Shown: positions 20,193-31,963 of the stretch, piece by piece
Numbering within the stretch: position 1 is the stretch's first letter
Layout of the letters: every line of letters begins with the position of its first letter
Assembly: GCA_902566785.1 (NCBI GenBank)
Contig: CACFKI010000001.1
Coordinates: forward strand, 62,001 to 126,000
Origin: an uncultured Pelagibacteraceae bacterium
GTDB lineage: Bacteria > Pseudomonadota > Alphaproteobacteria > Pelagibacterales > Pelagibacteraceae
Direction of reading: 5' to 3'
Length of the DNA: 64,000 bases
Notes under the pieces: model-generated
The model's database searches: none
What the model saw: only the letters and a program-made list of their open reading frames with translations
What the model was told of the DNA's origin: nothing
Position numbers and translations under genes: made by a program

Positions 20193-20897
20193 ATGAAACA
20201 ATATCTACAACAAAGAAAAGGTTTAGTTCAAGGAGTATTTAATAAAGTTTTTGATAAATACGATACCATGAATGACTTTATGTCATTAGGAGCTCATAGA
20301 ATTTGGAAAAAAAATTTAATTTTGTCTTTAAATCCATCAAAAAATAAAAATTTAATTGATGTGGCTTGTGGAACAGGTGATATAGCTAAACTCTACATAA
20401 AATCTACAAATGAAGAGGCTGATATTATGTGTGTAGATCCAAATATCAATATGATTAATTATAGTAAAAAACAATTTTATAACTTTAAAAATATTAAGTG
20501 GAGTTTATCCAGCGCAGAAAATTTAAAAATTAAAAGTAACAGCTATGACTTTTATACTATTAGCTTTGGTCTTCGAAATACAAAAAATATTAAAAAAAGT
20601 TTAGAAGAAGCATATAGAGTTTTAAAACCTGGAGGAAAATTTGTATGTCTCGAATTTTCAAAAATTGAAAATAAAAACTTTAATATGATATATAAGAAAT
20701 ACTCAAAAATAATTCCTTCAATTGGTAAATTTGTTGTGGGTGATGATAAACCTTACGAATATTTAGTAAAAAGTATTGAAAATTTTATAAATCAAGAAGA
20801 GTTATTGGAATTAATGAAAAGATCAAATTTTCAAAAATGTAAATATAGAAATCTAAGTGGAGGTATTGTTGCTATTCACTCTGGTTGGAAAATTTAA
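20193..20897 (+). CDS. ubiE: Ubiquinone/menaquinone biosynthesis methyltransferase
   Basis: VFDKYDTMNDFMSLGAHRIWK, DVACGTGDIA, SFGLRNTKNIKKSL. Confidence 0.95.
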   Translation: MKQYLQQRKGLVQGVFNKVFDKYDTMNDFMSLGAHRIWKKNLILSLNPSKNKNLIDVACGTGDIAKLYIKSTNEEADIMCVDPNINMINYSKKQFYNFKNIKWSLSSAENLKIKSNSYDFYTISFGLRNTKNIKKSLEEAYRVLKPGGKFVCLEFSKIENKNFNMIYKKYSKIIPSIGKFVVGDDKPYEYLVKSIENFINQEELLELMKRSNFQKCKYRNLSGGIVAIHSGWKI

Positions 20898-22465
20898 TGA
20901 TTAAGAAAATTTTCACTCTAATTAAAATTGCAAGAAAAGTTGCACTTTCAGATGCTCTAAAAGTAATCTCCAAGATTCACCAGCCCCCTTTTTTAGTTAA
21001 ATTATTTGTAAACCTCTTATCTATATCTTTTGAAAAAAAAAATGACTTTAGAGATAAACTAAGCGACGAAGAAAAGTTATGTAAATCAATAGAAGGAATG
21101 GGTACAACATTTATAAAACTAGGACAATTTCTAGCAACTAGACCTGATATTATTAGTGAGGATTTATCAAAGCATCTTGAAAAACTTCAAGATAAATTAC
21201 CTCCATTTTCAATTAACGAAGCTAAACAAATTGTAAAAAAAAACCTAGGGCAAGAAATGTTTCAATCTATTATCAACTTTAGTGAACCTATTGCTGCTGC
21301 ATCAATAGCTCAGGTTCATAAAGCGCAAATAAATGATAATGGAACCATCAAAGAAGTTGCAATTAAAATTTTAAGACCAGATATAAAAAAAAAATTTAAT
21401 GAGGAAATTGATGCGCTAATGCTATTAGCCTTTATTATTGAAAGTTTAATAAAAAAAACTAAGAGACTCAAGTTAATAGAAGTTGTTTTTTTACTTAAAG
21501 AAATAACAAATCATGAGATGGATTTACGTTTTGAAGCTGCTGCTGCTAACGAGTATTATGAGAATACTAAAAACGATGCAGGCTTTAAAGTTCCAAAAAT
21601 TTATTGGAATTATACAAGTGAAGAGGTGCTAACTTTAGATTGGATAAATGGTGTATCAATTAGGGAAAAAGATACCCTAAAAGAAAAAAACATAGACATT
21701 GAAAATATTGCAAGTGATATAATTCAACATTTTCTTAGACATGCAGTCAGAGATGGGTTTTTTCATGCTGATATGCACCAGGGTAACCTACTTATAAATG
21801 AGAGTGGTCAAATCGTTCCTATTGATTTTGGTATTATGGGAAGGCTTGATAAGTTAAATAGAAGATTCTTAGCAGAAATTTTATTTGGCTTTATTCAAAG
21901 AGATTATAAAAAAGTTGCTGAGGTTCATATTTTAGCTGGCTTAGTTCCTAAAAATGTACAAATAGATGAATTAGCCCAAGCCTTAAGATCAATTGGAGAA
22001 CCTATATTTGGCCAATCAGTTAAGGATATTTCGGGGGGCAAACTTTTAAAACAACTATTTAATATTACAGAAAAATTTAATATGCAAACTCAGCCTCAGT
22101 TACTATTATTACAAAAAACTATGGTTGTAGTTGAAGGAGTGGCAAGAAAGCTTAATCCAAATACAAATATTTGGAGTACATCAAGACCAGTACTGGAAAA
22201 ATGGCTAAAAGAAACCAAGGATCCAATTAATAATATTTCAGATACAATTAAAGAAACTTCTGAGGTTATAAAAAGATTACCAGAATTTCCTAAAATGATG
22301 GATAAAGCTAATCAGGCTTTATCCTATTTAGCGAGTGGAAAAATTCCTGATAACTCAAATTCTTATTCTGCATTAAAAGAAAAAGAGTTAGAATTAAAAT
22401 CTTTCAGAAATCAAAGTTTTGTTGGATTATTATTACTTGTATTTTTTGCTTTCATAGTATTTTAA
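20897..22465 (+). CDS. ubiB: UbiB-family ubiquinone biosynthesis protein
   Basis: GMGTTFIKLGQFLATRPDI, AAASIAQVHKAQ, HADMHQGNLL, PIDFGIMGRLD. ORF track starts at 20885; ATG in a TAATG junction at 20897 is more likely. Confidence 0.93.
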   Translation: MIKKIFTLIKIARKVALSDALKVISKIHQPPFLVKLFVNLLSISFEKKNDFRDKLSDEEKLCKSIEGMGTTFIKLGQFLATRPDIISEDLSKHLEKLQDKLPPFSINEAKQIVKKNLGQEMFQSIINFSEPIAAASIAQVHKAQINDNGTIKEVAIKILRPDIKKKFNEEIDALMLLAFIIESLIKKTKRLKLIEVVFLLKEITNHEMDLRFEAAAANEYYENTKNDAGFKVPKIYWNYTSEEVLTLDWINGVSIREKDTLKEKNIDIENIASDIIQHFLRHAVRDGFFHADMHQGNLLINESGQIVPIDFGIMGRLDKLNRRFLAEILFGFIQRDYKKVAEVHILAGLVPKNVQIDELAQALRSIGEPIFGQSVKDISGGKLLKQLFNITEKFNMQTQPQLLLLQKTMVVVEGVARKLNPNTNIWSTSRPVLEKWLKETKDPINNISDTIKETSEVIKRLPEFPKMMDKANQALSYLASGKIPDNSNSYSALKEKELELKSFRNQSFVGLLLLVFFAFIVF

Positions 22466-22472
22466 TTCTTAA

Positions 22473-23672
22473 ATGAATAAATTAGAAAATAAAAAAATTT
22501 TATTAGTAATATGTGGTGGAATTGCAGCCTATAAAAGTTTGGAATTAATAAGGCTTTTCAAAAAAATGGGTGCAAGTGTTAAAACTGTTTTAACTAAAAA
22601 TGCACAAAAGTTTGTGACACCACTTTCAATAACTTCTTTATCTCAAGATAAAGTTTACTATGATTTATTTAGTCACGAAAATGAATCTGAAATGGATCAT
22701 ATATCTCTCTCAAGGTGGGCAGATTTAATATTAATTGCTCCAATAACAGCAAATACAATCTCTAAACTAAGTTACGGTTTAGCAGATGACCTTGCAACTA
22801 CTTTAATTTTAGCCTCAAATAAAAAAGTGTTTTTAGCTCCCGCTATGAATGTGAGAATGTGGGAACATCCATCAAATAAAAAAAATGTAAATAAACTTGT
22901 AGATTATGGCTACAACTTCATAGGTCCCGAGATTGGAGATATGGCATGTGGAGAATATGGTGAAGGAAAAATGACTGAACCAGAAAATATTATTAATATT
23001 ATTATTAAATATTTTGAAAATTTAAGTAAAAATAAAAAATTAACAGCACTAGTAACAGCAGGGCCCACACATGAAATGATTGATCCAGTAAGATTTATAT
23101 CAAATAAATCAAGTGGAAAACAAGGATATGAAATAGCAAATTCTTTAAAAAATAATGGTTTTGAAACAACTTTAATTTCTGGTCCTACAAATTTAAGTCC
23201 TACAAACGGTATTAACTTTATCAAAGTAAACACAGCAGAGGATATGTTGAATAAATGTTTAGAATGTTTACCTGTAGATATAGCAATTTTTACAGCCGCA
23301 GTAGCAGATTATAGAGTAAAAAAAATTCATAATCAAAAAATAAAAAAGCAGGAGAAGTTGAAATTAGATCTAGAACAAAATGTAGATATTTTAAAACATG
23401 TTTCAAACCATAACTCACTCAGACCTAAGTTAGTAATAGGTTTTGCAGCTGAAACTAACAATTTAAGAGAAAACTCAATAAAAAAATTATTAGAAAAAAA
23501 TTGCGACTGGATTATTTCTAATGATGTATCAAATCCAGAAATAGGATTTAATTCAGAAAATAATAAAGTTTCAATATTTTATAAAAATCAAGTTGAGGAA
23601 AATTTACCAAAAATGAGTAAATCAGCTATTGCTAATGAGATTTCAAATAAAATAATTTCATATTTTAACTAA
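22473..23672 (+). CDS. coaBC: Bifunctional phosphopantothenoylcysteine decarboxylase/synthase
   Basis: LLVICGGIAAYKSLELIR, APAMNVRMWEHP, TAGPTHEMIDPVRFISNKSSGKQGYEIA. Confidence 0.95.
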   Translation: MNKLENKKILLVICGGIAAYKSLELIRLFKKMGASVKTVLTKNAQKFVTPLSITSLSQDKVYYDLFSHENESEMDHISLSRWADLILIAPITANTISKLSYGLADDLATTLILASNKKVFLAPAMNVRMWEHPSNKKNVNKLVDYGYNFIGPEIGDMACGEYGEGKMTEPENIINIIIKYFENLSKNKKLTALVTAGPTHEMIDPVRFISNKSSGKQGYEIANSLKNNGFETTLISGPTNLSPTNGINFIKVNTAEDMLNKCLECLPVDIAIFTAAVADYRVKKIHNQKIKKQEKLKLDLEQNVDILKHVSNHNSLRPKLVIGFAAETNNLRENSIKKLLEKNCDWIISNDVSNPEIGFNSENNKVSIFYKNQVEENLPKMSKSAIANEISNKIISYFN

Positions 23673-24109
23673 TGGCTAGAGTTTTAATTAAAAGATTAAA
23701 TCCAAAAGTAGAATTACCAAAATATAAAACTGAAGGCTCGTCTGGTCTTGATTTAATGGCTTTTATAGATAAACCAATTAATTTACCTTCAAAAGAGTCT
23801 GTATTAGTTCCTACAGGTATATCAGTTGCTATAAGTAATGATCTAGAAATACAAATTAGACCTAGATCTGGACTTGCAGCAAAATCTAATATTTCTGTAC
23901 TTAACACACCAGGAACTATTGACAGTGATTATAGAGGGGAAATTAAAGTAATCTTATTTAACCATGGTAAAAAAGAATTTATTATAAATAATAAAGACAG
24001 GATAGCTCAAATGGTTTTAACTCCAATAGTAAAAGTAAATTTTGAAGAGGTTACTGAATTACCTGAGACAATAAGAGGTGATGGGGGATTTGGATCTACT
24101 GGTAAATGA
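23672..24109 (+). CDS. dut: dUTP diphosphatase
   Basis: GSSGLDLMA, RPRSGLAAK, PGTIDSDYRGEIKVIL, DRIAQMVL, RGDGGFGSTG. Confidence 0.97.
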   Translation: MARVLIKRLNPKVELPKYKTEGSSGLDLMAFIDKPINLPSKESVLVPTGISVAISNDLEIQIRPRSGLAAKSNISVLNTPGTIDSDYRGEIKVILFNHGKKEFIINNKDRIAQMVLTPIVKVNFEEVTELPETIRGDGGFGSTGK

Positions 24110-24864
24110 AAAATAGTTTAACGAAAAGTTCAATTGAAAGATACTCAAGACAGATTATATTAAAAGATATTGGTCCAGAGGGTCAAAAAAAAATAATAGA
24201 TGCAAAAATATTAATTGTAGGGGCGGGAGGTTTAGGATGTCCAATTATTGATTATTTAGCTAGAGCTGGAGTTAAAAACATAGGAGTGGTAGATCATGAT
24301 AAGGTCAATTTGTCTAACTTACATAGACAAAATTTTTATGATTTATCTGATTTAGGAAAATTTAAGGTAAAAGCAATTAAAAAAAAGTTAAAAAAGATTG
24401 ATAACAAGATCAATTTAAAAATTTACAACAACAAAATAAATGAAAAAAATATTCACAAAATACTAAATGATTTTGAATTTATTTTTGACGGAAGTGACAA
24501 TTTTGAAACAAAATTTTTATTAAACAAATATTGTATTCAAAGTAAAAAGGTTTTGATTGTTGGAGCAATTAGTAAATTTGATGGTCACGTATTTACATTT
24601 GATTTTAAGGATAAAACAACTCCATGTTTGAAATGCTTTTATCAATCTGATCCTTCGGATGAAGTTTTAAATTGTGAAGCAGAAGGTATTTTAGGACCAG
24701 TAGCGGGTATAGTTGGAAATATTCAAGCTAACGAAGGTTTAAAAAAAATTCTTAAAATAGGTAAAGGTTTAAATAAATTAATATTAATTTTAAATTTATT
24801 AAATCTTGAATTTAGAAAAGTTTCTTTTTCTAAAAAAAAAAATTGTATATGTGCAAAAAAATAA
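24106..24864 (+). CDS. ThiF/MoeB/HesA-family E1-like adenylyltransferase
   Basis: RYSRQIILKDIGPEGQKKI, ILIVGAGGLGCPIIDYLARAGV, DHDKVNLSNLHRQNFY, CxxC pair CLKCFY. Confidence 0.9.
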   Translation: MKNSLTKSSIERYSRQIILKDIGPEGQKKIIDAKILIVGAGGLGCPIIDYLARAGVKNIGVVDHDKVNLSNLHRQNFYDLSDLGKFKVKAIKKKLKKIDNKINLKIYNNKINEKNIHKILNDFEFIFDGSDNFETKFLLNKYCIQSKKVLIVGAISKFDGHVFTFDFKDKTTPCLKCFYQSDPSDEVLNCEAEGILGPVAGIVGNIQANEGLKKILKIGKGLNKLILILNLLNLEFRKVSFSKKKNCICAKK

Positions 24865-25298
24865 CTTTTATTCTTTTATTTTTAAATTTTTTTTCATTTT
24901 CTTTTGCTTTAGAAAATCCAAAGTTTTTAAGTTTAAAAAATCAAAAGGTAAATGTTAGGTATGGACCTGGTTTTAATTTTCCGATTAAATTTATATATGT
25001 CAAAAAATATTTACCTGTACAAGTTATAGATAGTAAAGAAAATTTTAGAAGAATAATTGATCACAAAAAAAATAGTGGATGGATACATGTTACACAACTT
25101 AGAAAAGCCAACTCAATTATAGTTTTGGAGGATAAGATTGTCTTTAGGAGAAATAGTAAATTTTCTGAGCCAATAATAAAAGTTAAAAAAGGAAGAATGG
25201 TGTTAGTAGAGAAGTGTCTTGAAAGCTGGTGTAATGTTAAAACAGACAAATACAATGGTTGGTTAGAAAATGATAAGGTTTGGGGTTTTGTAAAATAA
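24843..25298 (+). CDS. SH3-domain protein with signal peptide
   Basis: LKNQKVNVRYGPGFNFPIKFIY...VQVIDSKENFRRI...GWIHVTQL: bacterial SH3 repeats. Confidence 0.78.
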   Translation: MYMCKKITFILLFLNFFSFSFALENPKFLSLKNQKVNVRYGPGFNFPIKFIYVKKYLPVQVIDSKENFRRIIDHKKNSGWIHVTQLRKANSIIVLEDKIVFRRNSKFSEPIIKVKKGRMVLVEKCLESWCNVKTDKYNGWLENDKVWGFVK

Positions 25299-25299
25299 C

Positions 25300-27510
<2,211 letters not shown>

Positions 27511-27514
27511 CTAG

Positions 27515-27537
27515 TTTATAATCATTCTAAATTAGAA
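27515..27537. promoter_or_regulatory. Candidate Fur-family (Irr/ICE or PerR-type) operator upstream of katG
   Basis: TTTATAATCATTCTAAA (27515-27531) is a near-perfect inverted repeat (one mismatched pair) overlapping a second palindrome TTCTAA-A-TTAGAA (27525-27537); 14-36 nt 5' of the katG ATG. Confidence 0.5.
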
Positions 27538-27589
27538 GTCAAGTGCGCTAATTTGGGTTTATGAGGATTGATATTTATTTTATAAAGTT

Positions 27590-28006
27590 TTATTTCGACA
27601 CTATTTTAACTAGAACTTCTACAGATTTAATTTTTTTTCCTGGAATATTTTTTTTTAGCTCTATTTTTTTTATGTCTTCATTATTTAAATCAATTAACTC
27701 ATTATTAGTTTCATCAAAAAAATGGTGGTGATGTGATGTATTTGTATCAAAATAGTTATTGCTAGAATCTATGTTAACTTGTTTTAGATAGCCTGATTTT
27801 TTAAATGCATGGATAGTATTATAAACTGTTGCTAATGAAATCTTTTTTTCTGAATTATCTGATAATAATTTATAAAGATTATTTATTGTAAAATGAAAGG
27901 TTTTTGGTCTATTAAATAGAACCTCGCAAATTTTTATTCTTTGTTTTGTAGGTCTCAGATTAGAATTTCTCAATTTAGTTATATAATTTGGGGTTTTTTG
28001 GGTCAT
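27590..28006 (-). CDS. irr: Fur-family regulator, Irr-like
   Basis: [50 protein letters not shown] (HHH motif); located divergent from fabA-fabB-fabI as irr often is in alphaproteobacteria. Confidence 0.75.
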   Translation of the reverse strand: MTQKTPNYITKLRNSNLRPTKQRIKICEVLFNRPKTFHFTINNLYKLLSDNSEKKISLATVYNTIHAFKKSGYLKQVNIDSSNNYFDTNTSHHHHFFDETNNELIDLNNEDIKKIELKKNIPGKKIKSVEVLVKIVSK

Positions 28007-28076
28007 TTTTTTAATTAAAACAAAATTTTTGTATATTATAATGCTATTAAATCAAGTAAGAAATACAACACTAATA

Positions 28077-28577
28077 ATGAAAAAAAATTCCTTTGATTAC
28101 GATGAGCTAATTGATTGTGGAAATGGAGGGCTTTTTGGTCCAGGAAATGCAAAACTTCCATTGCCTCCAATGCTAATGTTTGACAGAATAACAGAAATTA
28201 GTGAAAATAAAGGTGCTTTTAAAAAAGGCATTATAAAAGCGGAACTAGATATTAAAAATGAACTTTGGTTTTTTAATTGTCATTTTAAAGAGGATCCTGT
28301 GATGCCAGGTTGTTTAGGATTAGACGCTATGTGGCAATTAGTCGGTTTTTATTTAGGTTGGCTTGGAAATCCTGGAAGAGGAAGAGCTCTTGGTGTTAAT
28401 AGTGTAAAATTTACAGGTGAGGTTCTTAAAAATGTTAAACAAGCAACTTATGAAATTGATATGAAAAGAATTTTAATTAAGGAAGGTACTACTGTGGGTT
28501 TAGCAAATGGAATTTTAAAAGCTGATGGAAAAAAAATTTATTCCGCTGAAAATTTAAAAGTAGGGTTATTTAAATAA
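28077..28577 (+). CDS. fabA: 3-hydroxydecanoyl-ACP dehydratase
   Basis: [42 protein letters not shown] at 28077 preferred over the track start at 28029. Confidence 0.94.
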   Translation: MKKNSFDYDELIDCGNGGLFGPGNAKLPLPPMLMFDRITEISENKGAFKKGIIKAELDIKNELWFFNCHFKEDPVMPGCLGLDAMWQLVGFYLGWLGNPGRGRALGVNSVKFTGEVLKNVKQATYEIDMKRILIKEGTTVGLANGILKADGKKIYSAENLKVGLFK

Positions 28578-29788
28578 TGAAACGGGTTGTTATAACTGGA
28601 ATTGGTATTGTATCTTGTTTAGGCAATAATCAAGAAGAGGTATATCAATCATTAATAAATTCAAAATCTGGAATTACTTTTGCAGAAGAATACAAAGAGT
28701 ATAATTTAAAAAGTAATATTCATGGTAAACCAAATATAAAATTAGAGGATCATGTAGATAGAAAATTTATTAGATTTATGGGACCAGGATCTGCGTACAA
28801 TTATGTTTCAATGATGGAAGCAGTAAAGGATTCTGGATTAGAAGAAAAAGAAGTGAGTAATATTTCAACTGGTATGATAATGGGATCTGGAGGACCATCA
28901 ATAGAAAATGTTATTTTGGCAGCAGATAAAACTAGAGAGAAAATGCCAAAAAGAATGGGTCCCTTTGTTGTTCCAAGAACTATGTCAAGTACTGCATCAG
29001 CTACACTTGCTGTGCCATTTAAAATTAAAGGTGTTAATTATACAATTAGCTCAGCATGTGCAACAAGTGGACATTGTATTGGTAATGCTATGGAATTAAT
29101 TCAATTAGGAAAACAAAAAGTTATATTTGCAGGTGGAAGTGATGAAGTACATTTTGCTATGACAGCAATGTTTGATGCTATGACCGCGCTATCATCAAAA
29201 TATAATGATACACCAGAAAAAGCTTCACGACCTTATGATAAAACTAGAGATGGATTTGTAATATCAGGCGGTGGTGGAGTACTAGTTTTAGAGGAATACG
29301 AACATGCAAAAGCTAGAGGTGCAAAAATTTATGCAGAAATAACTGGATATGGAGCTACTTCTGACGGCTATGATATGGTTGCTCCATCGGGAGAAGGTGC
29401 TGTTAGATGCATGAATATGGCCTTAAGTACAGCAAAGAATAAGATTGATTATATTAATACCCATGGAACTTCAACTCCAGTTGGGGATATCACTGAGCTC
29501 AATGCAGTTGGCAAAGTATTTACAGATTATAAACCTAAAATTAGTTCTACAAAATCCTTATCTGGACATTCACTTGGTGCAACATCAGTGCATGAAGCTG
29601 TCTATAGTTTAATCATGATGAAAAATAATTTTATATCTGCCTCAGCTAATATCACAGACATGGATGATGAAGCAAAAAAATATCCTATAGTAACTAAGGT
29701 AGAAAAGGATATAGAATTAAATTCTGTTATGTCTAACAGTTTTGGTTTTGGTGGTACAAACGCAACGTTAGTATTTGAGAAAATATAA
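28577..29788 (+). CDS. fabB: 3-oxoacyl-ACP synthase I
   Basis: [56 protein letters not shown]. Confidence 0.94.
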   Translation: MKRVVITGIGIVSCLGNNQEEVYQSLINSKSGITFAEEYKEYNLKSNIHGKPNIKLEDHVDRKFIRFMGPGSAYNYVSMMEAVKDSGLEEKEVSNISTGMIMGSGGPSIENVILAADKTREKMPKRMGPFVVPRTMSSTASATLAVPFKIKGVNYTISSACATSGHCIGNAMELIQLGKQKVIFAGGSDEVHFAMTAMFDAMTALSSKYNDTPEKASRPYDKTRDGFVISGGGGVLVLEEYEHAKARGAKIYAEITGYGATSDGYDMVAPSGEGAVRCMNMALSTAKNKIDYINTHGTSTPVGDITELNAVGKVFTDYKPKISSTKSLSGHSLGATSVHEAVYSLIMMKNNFISASANITDMDDEAKKYPIVTKVEKDIELNSVMSNSFGFGGTNATLVFEKI

Positions 29789-29789
29789 T

Positions 29790-30575
29790 ATGGATATAAT
29801 GAAAGGTAAAAAAGGTCTGATAATGGGTGTTGCTAATGAAAGATCTATTGCGTGGGGCATTTCTCAAAAACTTGCTGAAGCAGGTGCAGAACTTGCTTTT
29901 ACTTATTTAGGTGATGCACTTAAAAAAAGAGTAATTCCCTTAGCAGAAAAATTAAATTCAAATGTTACCTTTAGCTGTGATGTTGAAAAAAAAGAGGAAA
30001 TAATAAAATTATTTCAAGACATCAAAACGAAATGGGGAGAGATTGATTTTGTAGTACATGCAGTTGCTTTTTCAGATAAATCGGAGTTGTCTGGTGAATA
30101 TTTAAACACAACTAGAGAAAATTTTTTAAGGAGTATGTTAATTTCTTGTTTTTCATTTACAGAGGTAGCTAAGGAAGCATCTGGAATTATGAAAGAAGGG
30201 GGTAGCATGCTTACCTTAACTTACGAGTCTACTAAAGCTATACCTAATTATAATGTAATGGGTGTTTGTAAATCAGCTCTTGAAGCTAGTGTAAAATATC
30301 TTGCTAGAGATCTGGGTGTAAAAAAGATAAGAGTAAATGCTATAAGTGCAGGACCAATTAAAACTTTAGCTGCATCAGCAATTGGAGATGCTAAATTTCT
30401 TTACAAATGGAATGAGGATCATTCTTTTTTAAAAAGGAATGTTGATATTCATGATGTCGGAAATTCTGCTTTGTATTTATTAAGCAATTTAAGTGATGGT
30501 GTAACTGGAGAAATTCATTATGTTGATGGTGGTTATAATAAAGTTGGTATGCCAGATCCAAAAAATATGAAATAA
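29790..30575 (+). CDS. fabI: Enoyl-ACP reductase (NADH)
   Basis: GKKGLIMGVANERSIAWGISQKLAEAGAELAFTY, TYESTKAIPNYNVMGVCKSALEASVKYLARDLG. Track start at 29775 overlaps fabB; ATG at 29790 likely. Confidence 0.94.
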   Translation: MDIMKGKKGLIMGVANERSIAWGISQKLAEAGAELAFTYLGDALKKRVIPLAEKLNSNVTFSCDVEKKEEIIKLFQDIKTKWGEIDFVVHAVAFSDKSELSGEYLNTTRENFLRSMLISCFSFTEVAKEASGIMKEGGSMLTLTYESTKAIPNYNVMGVCKSALEASVKYLARDLGVKKIRVNAISAGPIKTLAASAIGDAKFLYKWNEDHSFLKRNVDIHDVGNSALYLLSNLSDGVTGEIHYVDGGYNKVGMPDPKNMK

Positions 30576-30686
30576 ATGTCTAAAAGATATAGCGGAAAAT
30601 CATTCAAAGATTCGAGTGTTATGAAAAAACCAAAACTTTCGTTTAAAGAAAAAAGAAAACTAAAAAGAGACAAAAAAAAGAAATAA
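30576..30686 (+). CDS. 36-aa basic small protein MSKRYSGKSFKDSSVMKKPKLSFKEKRKLKRDKKKK
   Basis: ATG immediately abuts the fabI stop codon (TAA|ATG); Lys/Arg-rich; below ORF-track cutoff. Confidence 0.45.
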   Translation: MSKRYSGKSFKDSSVMKKPKLSFKEKRKLKRDKKKK

Positions 30687-30737
30687 CTGCGATTATTTGC
30701 AAGTTTTAAACTGAAAAAATTATAATAATATTTATTT

Positions 30738-31232
30738 ATGAGACGTAATTTTTTAAAGATAATTGGTTCTTACTTTATAGGTTTCATGGTTTACCCTTTT
30801 AGCTCGGCTATAGCGAATAATCTAATTGGGTATAATTCAAAACTAAATAAAGATGAGAGTGAATATAATATTATAAATCCAGATTTGACTGATGAGCAAA
30901 AAAAAATCATGTTTGATCAAGCAACTGAAAGAGCTGGCTCAAGTCTTTTAAATAAAGAAAAAAGAGAAGGAACTTATCATTGTGCCAATTGTGGAGTAAA
31001 ATTATTTGAGTCTACAGCAAAATTTGATAGTGGGACTGGCTGGCCATCTTTTACTGAAGCAATACCAGGAGTATTTAAAACAAAAATAGATTACTCATTT
31101 GGAATGAAAAGAACTGAATATCATTGTGCAAATTGTGGGGCGCACCATGGCCATGTATTCAATGATGGGCCAAATGGTGGAAAAAGATATTGCAATAATG
31201 GATTATGTTTATTATTTATCCCCACTAGTTGA
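30738..31232 (+). CDS. msrB: Peptide-methionine (R)-S-oxide reductase with Tat-like signal
   Basis: YHCANCGVKLFESTAKFDSGTGWPSF, TEYHCANCGAHHGHVFNDGP, RYCNNG; N-term MRRNFLKIIGSYFIGFMVYPFSSAIA has an RRxFLK motif. Confidence 0.92.
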   Translation: MRRNFLKIIGSYFIGFMVYPFSSAIANNLIGYNSKLNKDESEYNIINPDLTDEQKKIMFDQATERAGSSLLNKEKREGTYHCANCGVKLFESTAKFDSGTGWPSFTEAIPGVFKTKIDYSFGMKRTEYHCANCGAHHGHVFNDGPNGGKRYCNNGLCLLFIPTS

Positions 31233-31238
31233 TTATTT

Positions 31239-31742
31239 ATGAAAAAATTTCTTTTATTTTTAATTTTGTTTCCTAATATTTTGTACGCAGGGTCAATGAA
31301 AATGATAGGTGAAGAAGGTAAACCTAACGAAGTCGATAGAATTATTGAAATAAAAATGTATGATAACTATTATATTCCCTCTGAAATAAAGATCAAAAAA
31401 AATGAAACAATAAAATTTATTGTAAAAAATAATGGTGATTTAGTTCATGAGTTTAATATTGCAACAAAAGATATGCACATTAAACACCAGCCAGAAATGA
31501 TTAAAATGATGGAACACGGAATTTTATTAGGTAACAAGATTGATAAAGAGAAAATGAAAGAAATGGCAAAAGAAGATCATTCTATGGCACATTCTCATTC
31601 AAATAGTGTTCTACTTGAACCAGGACAAACTGGTGATTTAATTTGGAAATTTAATACAGATACAAAAATTGAGGCAGCTTGTAACGTTCCTGGTCATTAT
31701 GAATCTGGAATGATCTCAAAAATTGAAAAAATAAGTTTATAA
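31239..31742 (+). CDS. Secreted cupredoxin-like (plastocyanin/azurin-type) copper protein
   Basis: Signal peptide; YYIPSEIKIKKNETIKFIVKNNGDLVHEFNI ... EAACNVPGHYESGM: His..Cys..His..Met type 1 Cu ligand pattern; Met/His-rich insert. Confidence 0.82.
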   Translation: MKKFLLFLILFPNILYAGSMKMIGEEGKPNEVDRIIEIKMYDNYYIPSEIKIKKNETIKFIVKNNGDLVHEFNIATKDMHIKHQPEMIKMMEHGILLGNKIDKEKMKEMAKEDHSMAHSHSNSVLLEPGQTGDLIWKFNTDTKIEAACNVPGHYESGMISKIEKISL

Positions 31743-31743
31743 A

Positions 31744-31959
31744 TTAGCAACAACTACAACTTTTTTTCTTTTGGCTTTTTTGCATTTGTTCAGTTTCTAA
31801 TTTTTTTTCTTCTTCTTCAATAGCCTTTTGCTGTTTTAAAATTTTATCCTCGAAGTAAGCATAAAGTGAATTGAAACCAAGTTTTGAAGCTTTTTTTTCT
31901 TCATAATTCCTTCTACCTCCAAGGTTTTCAATAATTTTTAAAATTTCTTGATTTTGCAT
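31744..31959 (-). CDS. Small coiled-coil protein with C-terminal CSCC
   Basis: 71 aa MQNQEILKIIENLGGRRNYEEKKASKLGFNSLYAYFEDKILKQQKAIEEEEKKLETEQMQKSQKKKSCSCC; in pnp-proximal position. Confidence 0.65.
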   Translation of the reverse strand: MQNQEILKIIENLGGRRNYEEKKASKLGFNSLYAYFEDKILKQQKAIEEEEKKLETEQMQKSQKKKSCSCC

Positions 31960-31963
31960 TTAT

